DNA from: Candidatus Delongbacteria bacterium
GTDB lineage: Bacteria > JAGOEH01
Assembly (NCBI GenBank): GCA_017997825.1
Contig: JAGOEH010000203.1
Location: 1-5,695 of the forward strand
Direction: 5' to 3'
Length of the DNA: 5,695 nucleotides
This document shows positions 1 to 5,413 of the stretch, in pieces. The translations under genes were made by a program, and so were the position numbers. How positions within the stretch are numbered: position 1 is the first letter of the stretch; each line of letters begins with the position of its first letter. Under the pieces are notes generated by a model. That model made no database searches. It saw only the letters and a program-made list of their open reading frames with translations, and was not told the origin of the DNA.

Positions 1-588
1 GTACTGGGAGCAGTCGGCGGTTATTTTATAACCCGGTATTGGGATAAGCGGGAGCACGCTAAGGCTATCCAGTATTTGATACACAAACAAACCGAAGAAA
101 TCGGTTTAATCAGTCAGGAAGCGGAGAATTGGGTCAATGCCTTAGTGATGCAGCAGGGAGAGAATCTGCTGCGGGCCTTTACGGCGGGAATTTCGCCGTC
201 CGTATTGGCTGAGCGTCAACAGGGGATTGAACTTTCTTCGGTCAGTCTGCTCAGGATTCCCGGAGTGGTCGGAATCCATGTAATTCGGCCCAATGGGCAG
301 GTGGTTTACTCCAGCGACGTCAAGCTAACGACTACCGGTAAAGTGGATGAGCGGGGCGGCTGGGCACTGACTGCAACGGACATCATTTCCCGTGACAGTC
401 AGAAGGAAGGGATTGAGGACTATGCTCTTCCGATCATGGATTCAGGTAAGATAGTGGTTGTCGTATGGCTGGAATATGACCTAGCCGGTATCATTAACCA
501 GGCGCGACCCTCCATATTGGAGCCCCCGGCCGATTCCATTCCGGCCGAATCCGTTCCGACCGATTCGACAGCTACTCCTACTCCCTGA
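1..588 (+). CDS. Membrane-anchored protein with Cache/PDC-like extracytoplasmic domain (5'-truncated)
   Basis: The frame is open from base 1, so the gene starts outside the window; 195 residues are visible. The first ~11 residues (VLGAVGGYFIT) look like the end of a transmembrane helix and are followed by charged RYWDKRE, as at a membrane boundary. A helical linker follows (~20-75). Next comes an alpha/beta stretch (~80-165) with the pattern of a single Cache/PDC sensor fold: PGVVGIHVIRPNGQVVYSSD, later ALPIMDSGKIVVVVWLEYDL, i.e. two strands around an N-G turn and a final hydrophobic strand. The tail (~170-195) is rich in Pro, Ser and Thr and holds a degenerate five-residue repeat. No kinase, HAMP or cyclase output domain follows, so if it is a sensor it must act through a partner or an upstream part. 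A TTG at 76 could serve as a start but would discard the membrane segment, so I prefer the truncated reading. The Cache assignment is by pattern only. Confidence 0.75.
   Translation, partial: VLGAVGGYFITRYWDKREHAKAIQYLIHKQTEEIGLISQEAENWVNALVMQQGENLLRAFTAGISPSVLAERQQGIELSSVSLLRIPGVVGIHVIRPNGQVVYSSDVKLTTTGKVDERGGWALTATDIISRDSQKEGIEDYALPIMDSGKIVVVVWLEYDLAGIINQARPSILEPPADSIPAESVPTDSTATPTP
529..573 (+). repeat. Degenerate 15-bp in-frame repeat encoding ADSIP/AESVP/TDSTA
   Basis: Three consecutive 15-bp units at the 3' end of the first gene encode the pentapeptides ADSIP, AESVP and TDSTA. The first two units differ at only two bases (GCCGATTCCATTCCG and GCCGAATCCGTTCCG); the third is more diverged. 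They form a low-complexity acidic/proline tail that is probably unstructured. The 11-mer GCCGATTCCAT at 529-539 recurs at 704-714 in the spacer downstream. Confidence 0.6.
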
Positions 589-608
589 GATTTCTGTCTC
601 GGCTTTTT
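584..608 (+). terminator. Possible weak intrinsic terminator overlapping the stop codon
   Basis: GAGA (587-590) and TCTC (597-600) can pair around a six-base loop. Flanking CC (584-585) and GG (601-602) extend the stem past a single bulged T, and CTTTTT (603-608) follows directly. The stem is short and includes the stop codon of the upstream gene, so the call is tentative. A larger spacer follows, which fits a transcript end here. Confidence 0.3.
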
Positions 609-909
609 GCGATATTTTAACATTCTTTTCGCTTCGGCCATGTTTATCTATTATAGCAACTGCTCATAATACGGTTTAGTCGGTGTATTTTTATTTCAAC
701 CCTGCCGATTCCATCCCATCGTGGCATGGTTGGGACCGGGAGTCCGCCCCGGACCGGGAGTCCGCCCCGGACCGGCAGTCCGCCTCGGACCGGGAGTAAC
801 GGGGAAATGGAGAGGTTATCCGTGCTTGACCGAGATTTTTATGATCATAAGAATGCTTTTGTCGTTGAGTGTTTTTTACCCATGATGAGTTAACGATACC
901 GGGAGGGGT
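589..909. other. 321-base spacer with short repeat array
   Basis: No convincing gene lies here. The first part holds the weak terminator and AT-rich sequence (to ~700). An 18-bp repeat array occupies 733-797. The last ~110 bases lead to the ribosome-binding site of the next gene. A 28-codon frame (807-893, MERLSVLDRDFYDHKNAFVV...) ends 16 bases before the next start; it has no good ribosome-binding site and is not called. No clear promoter could be picked out by eye. Confidence 0.7.
733..797 (+). repeat. 18-bp palindromic tandem repeat, array 1 (about 3.6 units)
   Basis: The units are two copies of GGACCGGGAGTCCGCCCC (733-750, 751-768), one GGACCGGCAGTCCGCCTC (769-786), and a partial copy that keeps GGACCGGGAGT (787-797) before diverging into AAC. 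Within a unit, CGGAC and GTCCG are inverted repeats around a five-base loop (CGGGA or CGGCA), so single-stranded DNA or RNA could form a series of small hairpins. The period is a multiple of three and contains no stops, so several frames stay open through it (TGSPPR on +, RSGADS on -). I regard these frames as non-coding. The same family recurs at 2901-3016. Confidence 0.9.
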
Positions 910-1935
910 ATGGAGTTGATTCAATTTGAAAAATGTGATCATTTTAATGAGCTGATTTTCTATCTGCACCAGAAAAAATGGTCGATGCGCTATGAGCAAG
1001 AAATGGATCGTTTGATTCCGTTTCTGATCGAATCATTGAATTTTTTACATCGGCATGGGTATCGGGGACCCGAACTGGATTATCTGGCAGAATTGATGTT
1101 CATAGCTGAGGTCAAGACCGATGGTTGGGGGGCGATGAATTATTCCATTCCACGACTGCGAAAAATCTGGCGCCGAATTGTTGAACGATTGAATGATTCC
1201 GATTTCGATTCGGCTTATCGATTGGCTTTTAAATGTGTTGATTACAGCGATCCGATAAGTACAGTTGTTTTTAGTTATTATGATCCGATTCCGGCGGATT
1301 GGATGCTGGATTATCTGGATCGGAATCATTGTGTGTATTCTTTATCGGATGAAAGCCAGTTTCTCGTATCAATCATTCGGCTTTTCCCCCGGATTGAAGG
1401 GGATTACTATTCGGTTCATCGTTCCTGTCTCAAAAGGATCCGTGATATCGACGATCAATTTTATCCGATTGCTCCCCTGCGACAGATCCCGGCGGCTCTT
1501 TATAAAAGGAAGGAGTATGGCTGGGCCTTTGAGTTCGACTATCGATTGGATGCCGCCGAATCAGTCAGGCAGTTTTGGGAAGATCCGACGGTTTTCCATG
1601 ATTGGGGATACCGGAACGATGACCATGAACGAGTGTATGACCGATCCTGGTTACAGCAGGCCGGCCGTGATTTTCGAGATCATCGCCGGCAGGAAGCGGT
1701 AGCCGGTTTGAAGCGGGCCTGGGATCAACCCTTGATCCATGGTAAAGACCGCCATCCATTGACGGTGTTTTGCGCTCATTATCTGGCCTGTTTTGGGAGG
1801 GATTATGAGATGGAAAAGGAGTTGTTCCGTCTGATGAACCCGGCAGAACAGGCAATTCATATCCGGCTCAAGGGAATCCATAAGCCGGATAAGCCGTTGC
1901 GATGTCGATGGATGATCTCAGATCCCCGATGCTAA
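910..1935 (+). CDS. Hypothetical protein, 341 residues, family not recognised
   Basis: The start is ATG at 910. It is preceded by a purine-rich GGGAGGGG (901-908) at rather close spacing, and an in-frame TGA at 886-888 rules out a longer start nearby. The product is predicted to be soluble and cytoplasmic: no signal peptide, lipobox or membrane segment. It is rich in Asp, Arg, Tyr and Trp and appears mostly helical. Recognisable stretches are an N-terminal helical part (1-110), a central part with YYDPIPADWMLDYLDRNH (~123-140), a charged D/R/H-rich segment with WGYRNDDHERVYDRSW (~232-247), and a C-terminal segment with HPLTVFCAHYLACFGRDYEMEKELF (split here as HPLTVFCAHY and LACFGRDYEMEKELF, 282-306). 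A TPR-like or other helical-repeat fold is possible but no consensus repeat is visible. It stands alone between two spacers, so context gives no function. Base composition resembles the neighbours, with no sign of decay. Confidence 0.8.
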   Translation: MELIQFEKCDHFNELIFYLHQKKWSMRYEQEMDRLIPFLIESLNFLHRHGYRGPELDYLAELMFIAEVKTDGWGAMNYSIPRLRKIWRRIVERLNDSDFDSAYRLAFKCVDYSDPISTVVFSYYDPIPADWMLDYLDRNHCVYSLSDESQFLVSIIRLFPRIEGDYYSVHRSCLKRIRDIDDQFYPIAPLRQIPAALYKRKEYGWAFEFDYRLDAAESVRQFWEDPTVFHDWGYRNDDHERVYDRSWLQQAGRDFRDHRRQEAVAGLKRAWDQPLIHGKDRHPLTVFCAHYLACFGRDYEMEKELFRLMNPAEQAIHIRLKGIHKPDKPLRCRWMISDPRC

Positions 1936-2102
1936 AAGTGTAGATTTGTCAATTATTGGTTTGGTTGGCAGAGGTGGAATTGTTATTTTGAAGCCTGACT
2001 GATGGTTTGACTGATATGATGGTATGACCAATATGCCAATTTATCGATATTATCGTTATCACAATTTTACTTTACAACCATTGAATGGGAAGGAGAACAC
2101 TC
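1936..2102. other. AT-rich spacer, likely holding the promoter of the methyltransferase gene
   Basis: This stretch is much more AT-rich than the rest of the window. It holds short direct repeats: TGACTGAT at 1996-2003 and 2008-2015, and TTATCG at 2041-2046 and 2050-2055. TTGACT at 2007-2012 resembles a -35 box but has only a poor -10 match (AATATG, 2030-2035). TAGATTTG at 1941-1948 matches the Bacteroidota -7 consensus TAnnTTTG but lacks a TTTG box at the -33 spacing. No hairpin terminator is evident after the upstream gene. A promoter is likely somewhere here, but none can be fixed. Confidence 0.4.
2090..2095 (+). promoter_or_regulatory. Ribosome-binding site that fixes the methyltransferase start
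   Basis: AAGGAG lies seven bases before ATG at 2103, which is near-ideal spacing. The in-frame ATG at 2085 would put this motif inside the coding region, so the downstream ATG is taken as the true start. Confidence 0.8.
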
Positions 2103-2897
2103 ATGATAATTTATTGTGGTTTGTTGATGATGGCTCTGGTTATTACAGGGTATAAACTGCTTGATTATCGAAGACGCTTTTATATTGAGTCATGTCGACC
2201 TTTTAAGACTCCGTTGCCCGGAATTGAACCGGAATCAATCGATCGATGTTTTGTTCCGACCTCTCTCGGATATTCCAGGGATTGTGAAGTGGTTTTTATT
2301 GGCCGAACTCATGATCTCAAAGGGGGAATCAGTGATTATGAAACATTCATTCTGTCGGTTTTGGCTAAAAAATCGAATTTTATCTTTGAATTTGGTACCT
2401 GTACGGGGAAAACCACATATCTGTTGGCTCGCAATTCCCCGGCCCAATCTCAGGTCATCAGTCTGACCCTGACTCCGGATCAGCATCAGAATTACCGAAA
2501 AAACCATGATGACAACCGGGGTGCAACCCAATCGGCGATTGATGAATCCTGTTTTACGCAATTTGTATATTCAGGTTCGAGTATCGAATCCAAAATCACC
2601 CAGATTTATTGTGACAGTAAAGATTTTGATGAAACCTCTTACAGGGGCCGATGTGATCTTATATTTATCGATGGATCGCATGCTTACTCCTATGTGAAAA
2701 ATGATACTGAAAAAGCGATGCGGATGATCAGGCCCGGTGGTTTGATTATCTGGCATGATTACAGACCCAAAACCAACAAAGAAACACTAGGGGTTTATCG
2801 GTATATCAATGAGTTATCATCAACGCTATCAATCGCTCTGATCAATCGGACCTGTATGGCGGTCTATCGTTATCCCGATGATTCTGTTCCTGATTGA
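2103..2897 (+). CDS. Membrane-anchored class I SAM-dependent methyltransferase (Methyltransf_24-like)
   Basis: The product is 264 residues from the ATG with the strong Shine-Dalgarno; starting at 2085 would add six residues. Residues 2-20 (MIIYCGLLMMALVITGYKLL region) form a single N-terminal transmembrane helix or uncleaved signal anchor. The catalytic fold follows. The SAM-binding glycine motif is FEFGTCTGKTT (95-105; E96, G98, G102). The motif IV strand and loop is DLIFIDGSHAYSYVKND (185-201). The post-IV strand is RPGGLIIWHDYRP (210-222), with the W-H-D-Y typical of the family. Such enzymes methylate small molecules, sugars or lipids; the substrate cannot be told here. The strand after motif I (VISLTLT, 118-124) ends without the usual acidic ribose-binding residue. 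The residues after the helix are basic (DYRRR), so the domain probably faces the cytoplasm by the positive-inside rule. The gene stands alone, with no glycosyltransferase or biosynthetic cluster beside it in this window. TGA is followed two codons later by another in-frame TGA. Confidence 0.85.
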   Translation: MIIYCGLLMMALVITGYKLLDYRRRFYIESCRPFKTPLPGIEPESIDRCFVPTSLGYSRDCEVVFIGRTHDLKGGISDYETFILSVLAKKSNFIFEFGTCTGKTTYLLARNSPAQSQVISLTLTPDQHQNYRKNHDDNRGATQSAIDESCFTQFVYSGSSIESKITQIYCDSKDFDETSYRGRCDLIFIDGSHAYSYVKNDTEKAMRMIRPGGLIIWHDYRPKTNKETLGVYRYINELSSTLSIALINRTCMAVYRYPDDSVPD

Positions 2898-2900
2898 ACT

Positions 2901-3016
2901 TGACCGGGTGTCCGCCTTGGACCGGGTGTCCGCCTTGGATCGGCAGTCCGCCACGGACCGGCAGTCCGCCACGGACCGGCAGTCCGCCACGGACCGGCAG
3001 TCCGCCACGGACCGGG
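2901..3016 (+). repeat. 18-bp palindromic tandem repeat, array 2 (about 6.5 units)
   Basis: Units begin at 2901, 2919, 2937, 2955, 2973 and 2991, with a partial unit at 3009. Units 1-2 are of the type GGACCGGGTGTCCGCCTT (the first starts TG). Unit 3 is GGATCGGCAGTCCGCCAC. Units 4-6 are identical copies of GGACCGGCAGTCCGCCAC. The last copy breaks off after GGACCGGG. The 16-bp core of units 4-6 is identical to the third unit of array 1, in the same orientation. Each unit can fold into a small hairpin (GGAC/GTCC around a five-base loop). In unit 3 the C-to-T change is tolerated as a G-T(U) pair. The array starts three bases after the methyltransferase stop and ends about 12 bases before the phosphoesterase stop, so it fills the convergent spacer. 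Confidence 0.92.
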
Positions 3017-3028
3017 ACCGGAGATGGA

Positions 3029-4621
3029 TTAATGGAGGATGGTGATTTTTCGGGTGATCGGTCCGGAAGCGGTTTCGATTCGCAGCAGGTATATCCCGGA
3101 AGGTAGGGATGGTGGGACAATCCATTCATATTCCATACCGGACGGGGAGTGGATCGGGAGTTGAACCAGTTTTCGGCCGATCAGGCTGTAGAGTTGGAGG
3201 GTATGGAGAGCAAGAGGCTGGATGGATCGAATGGTCAAGCGATCGGTTGCCGGATTCGGGTGGATGTGAAGAGCGGTTGGAATCGTCCGGTCGCCGGTTT
3301 GGATACCGGTTATGGAGCCATATAGATAAACCGTGTCGGTAGTTTGAGCTTTGAGTTCCACCAGGACCGTCACCCCGGTTGAATCGCCGGCAACCGGAAA
3401 GCGTTGTACGATCTGTCCCCGGCTGCAGCCGAATGATTGAAAGTCTGCCGGGAATACGGTTTCGATACGGGCGCGTTCGAAGCGGCAAACGGTTTGATTG
3501 GAGAGCTCGAAGGCATGGATTGATGGATCGGTAACCGGCAGGGGGGTGATGGAAAGATGTCCGCCTTGGATGACTGGGTAGCTGATCAGGCTGTCTCCGG
3601 CATAAGTCAGCCAGCGGTACTTTAAATTGGAGCTTCCGGTTTGTGAAATATTCAGCCACAGGGTGCTGTTCTGCCAATAATCGGCATCGCTATGGGTATG
3701 TCCGTAAAGGATCTGGTCGGCCTGCCATTCGGAAGCATAACGATCTTTGACCTGGTTGTTGAAATCATAGTGAAAAAAGAAAAGCCGATCCTGATCGGTA
3801 TTATTCTGTTCCAGCACTTCCCGTACAAATTCCAGTTGTTCCTCGGTGAAGTTGATACTGCTGGTATTGGGGATCTGTTCATAGGCGGCCAGACCGATCA
3901 GCAGTTTTCGGTTAAAATGAGCCGTATAATCATGCAGATCGGAGAAGTGTTTTTTCCAGTTTCTGATGCCGGAGACCAGGATCTCATAGAAATCATGGTT
4001 GCCGGGCAGAATGATGATCGGAATTTTCCAATTCAGAAATTCTTGGGCCGCGACTTCATATTGGGTAGCGTCCATGTACCAGTCGATCACATCCCCGGTA
4101 TGGATCACCAGTTCGGGATTGATCCATTGAAATTCCTGATGCAGGATTCTGACCTCTTCCAGGGTGTTCTCGTCATAGTAATCCGGAGTGGGGTAGTTGC
4201 GGTGATTAGGGAGATGGGTATCGCTGATATGGGCGATGTGGAAGGTATCCGGAAAGTGATGATAGATTCTGACGGCATGGTTTCCGCTATCGAGGAGTTG
4301 GGTACCTTGGAAGATGGCTATATCGTATAGGCCTTCCGGGAGGGTGCCGTCCAGGCCGGCCCGGTACTGATGGATGGTTGAGCGGTTGAAATAGGGGCCG
4401 ATATAATCGGCTGAATAAACCCGATCCGCCAAAGCGTTATGCAATTGGATAACCAGATTGGTTGGGGGACTGTCTTGCATGATGCAGAGTGACAGGCTGT
4501 CGCCGGCCAGAATAAATTCGGGGCGATGGAATTGAGGCTGCTGGAGGATTCTGGCTTGGGTTCGGATTGCGAATAGGCCGAGCAGTAAAACCAAACTCAG
4601 GCTGAAACGGCATGGTTTCAT
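3029..4621 (-). CDS. Secreted calcineurin-like metallophosphoesterase with T9SS sorting domain
   Basis: The product is 530 residues from ATG at 4621. I chose this start because AAAGGA lies eight bases upstream, whereas the in-frame ATG at 4630 would abut that motif. The signal peptide is MKPCRFSLSLVLLLGLFAIRTQA (split as MKPCRFSLSLVLLL and GLFAIRTQA). A beta-rich N-terminal domain (~30-125) follows. The metallophosphoesterase core (~127-340) has the metal-ligand motifs HISDTH (D134, H136), GD (D177), GNHD (N208, H209), a histidine in FFHYDF (H284) and GHTH (H308, H310), so the two-metal site appears complete. A second beta region (~345-440) precedes the C-terminal T9SS type A domain (~452-530), which has HIHPNPATDRLTI, then LQLYSLIGRKL, then LPSGIYLLRI and a terminal KITILH strand. 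It should be exported by Sec, cross the outer membrane through T9SS and be surface-attached or released. Substrate (phosphomonoester, diester or nucleotide) is unknown. It is last in the operon, 13 bases after the lipoprotein gene. Confidence 0.93.
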   Translation of the reverse strand: MKPCRFSLSLVLLLGLFAIRTQARILQQPQFHRPEFILAGDSLSLCIMQDSPPTNLVIQLHNALADRVYSADYIGPYFNRSTIHQYRAGLDGTLPEGLYDIAIFQGTQLLDSGNHAVRIYHHFPDTFHIAHISDTHLPNHRNYPTPDYYDENTLEEVRILHQEFQWINPELVIHTGDVIDWYMDATQYEVAAQEFLNWKIPIIILPGNHDFYEILVSGIRNWKKHFSDLHDYTAHFNRKLLIGLAAYEQIPNTSSINFTEEQLEFVREVLEQNNTDQDRLFFFHYDFNNQVKDRYASEWQADQILYGHTHSDADYWQNSTLWLNISQTGSSNLKYRWLTYAGDSLISYPVIQGGHLSITPLPVTDPSIHAFELSNQTVCRFERARIETVFPADFQSFGCSRGQIVQRFPVAGDSTGVTVLVELKAQTTDTVYLYGSITGIQTGDRTIPTALHIHPNPATDRLTIRSIQPLALHTLQLYSLIGRKLVQLPIHSPSGMEYEWIVPPSLPSGIYLLRIETASGPITRKITILH

Positions 4622-4629
4622 AATCGCCA

Positions 4630-4635
4630 TCCTTT
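4630..4635 (-). promoter_or_regulatory. Ribosome-binding site for the phosphoesterase
   Basis: On the minus strand AAAGGA begins on the last base of the preceding gene's TGA and lies eight bases before ATG at 4621. It decides for the inner start (MKPCRF...) over the ATG at 4630. The close overlap also suggests translational coupling with the lipoprotein gene. Confidence 0.7.
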
Positions 4636-5399
4636 CATGGAATCAGGCTGATCTCGCTTTCCATTTTTTTCCGATAGATCAGGTTTAGGATGATCTGAAT
4701 CCGGCGGGTTTTTTGGTGAGCCTCGATAACGGTTTTCTGCGGGAGGTGATCGGAATTCCAGATCGCGTAATCCGAATAGCTGATTTTGATTTTAGAATTT
4801 GAGGAATCCTGAATGGTGATCGAATCGATTCGGGTAAACTCTTTATCCAGGTAGTAGCGAATATGGTAGTGTCCGTTTTCGAGTCCGGCCTGATAGATTC
4901 GGGGCTGGGAGGTGGCCCGTAGTTCCTTCAGGATCTCAGGGGTAATGATGGGAGATTGCAGATGGAGCAGGGCGACCAGTTCGACGGTCATCGGGATATT
5001 CAGGTTGGGAATGAAGGGGTTGGGCGTTTTTTCGTCGATGACGAATCGATCTTTACGTGGTAGATAGAGATTGGCGGTGATCCGTTCCGGTTTGAGCTCC
5101 AGTTCGGCAGCTTTGATGTGGAAAGCGGCATACAGGATGATTCGTGATGTGTCGGTATCGAGCCGGCTCAGGCTTTCCAGTTTAAGGTATTGGTTGTGAT
5201 CCGAATAGCTGATTTGATTTTTGACCTCGACCGGTCGATGATTAGTGGATTGATAGTGTTTGAGCAATTCATATCCGTTGTTGAATGAGGTTCCGGGTTT
5301 GGGCATCAGGGCGGCGCACCCGGCCGACAGAATGAGGATGCCGGCGAGTAGAATCGCGGTTGCAACACGGAATAGGGAACCTGAGGAGTGCTGATTCAT
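4635..5399 (-). CDS. Outer-membrane-type lipoprotein, DUF4292/LolA-fold-like
   Basis: The product is 254 residues. The N-terminus has a hydrophobic stretch (VATAILLAGILIL, 12-24) ending in a lipobox-like LSAGC, giving lipidation at Cys28; residues after it (AALMPKPG) lack Asp at +2. The mature part is rich in alternating beta strands. The C-terminus, KIKISYSDYAIWNSDHLPQK, then a strand pair and a final IP, resembles the end of Bacteroidota DUF4292 lipoproteins (strand, S-D-Y, proline, strand, strand, F/L-x-IP), a family with a LolA/LolB-like sheet. LolA-like folds bind lipid or lipoprotein acyl chains, so a role in outer-membrane lipid or lipoprotein handling is an inference. It starts 14 bases after the LptD-like gene and is followed 13 bases on by the phosphoesterase, so the three are probably co-transcribed. 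The family call is by pattern memory and is moderate; the lipoprotein call is firmer. Confidence 0.8.
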   Translation of the reverse strand: MNQHSSGSLFRVATAILLAGILILSAGCAALMPKPGTSFNNGYELLKHYQSTNHRPVEVKNQISYSDHNQYLKLESLSRLDTDTSRIILYAAFHIKAAELELKPERITANLYLPRKDRFVIDEKTPNPFIPNLNIPMTVELVALLHLQSPIITPEILKELRATSQPRIYQAGLENGHYHIRYYLDKEFTRIDSITIQDSSNSKIKISYSDYAIWNSDHLPQKTVIEAHQKTRRIQIILNLIYRKKMESEISLIP

Positions 5400-5404
5400 G
5401 GTAA

Positions 5405-5409
5405 TCCTT
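5405..5409 (-). promoter_or_regulatory. Ribosome-binding site for the lipoprotein gene
   Basis: AAGGA lies five bases before ATG at 5399 on the minus strand, within the 14-base gap after the LptD-like gene. It supports this start and independent translation initiation within an operon. Confidence 0.75.
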
Positions 5410-5413
5410 GGGG

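Noticed and set aside
841-885. 14-residue open frame (MIIRMLLLSLSVFYP-like hydrophobic peptide) as a leader peptide
   Set aside because: It has no ribosome-binding site, no regulatory codons and no attenuator-like hairpin after it.
1565-1855. 96-codon minus-strand frame inside the 341-residue gene
   Set aside because: It is a shadow frame with low-complexity Pro/Arg composition opposite an intact gene that has a start signal.
1941-1948. TAGATTTG as a Bacteroidota -7 promoter element
   Set aside because: There is no TTTG at the expected -33 position, and it lies about 155 bases before the methyltransferase start. A single 6-base consensus match is expected by chance.
733-3016. CRISPR array
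   Set aside because: The 18-bp units abut each other with no unique spacers between them, and no cas genes are present.
2894-3106. Open frame on the + strand reading TGSPPR-type hexapeptides across array 2, and minus-strand frames reading RSVADC repeats
   Set aside because: An 18-bp unit without stops stays open in several frames by construction. The downstream part is antisense to the phosphoesterase tail and shows no start signal.
3126-3677. 183-codon minus-strand frame overlapping the phosphoesterase
   Set aside because: It is out of frame with the gene that carries the T9SS domain, and its Arg/Pro/Ser-rich composition is typical of a shifted frame.
3692-4330. 212-codon open frame on the + strand inside the phosphoesterase gene
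   Set aside because: It is antisense to the metal-binding core, where all catalytic motifs are present on the minus strand. It is a shadow of that gene.
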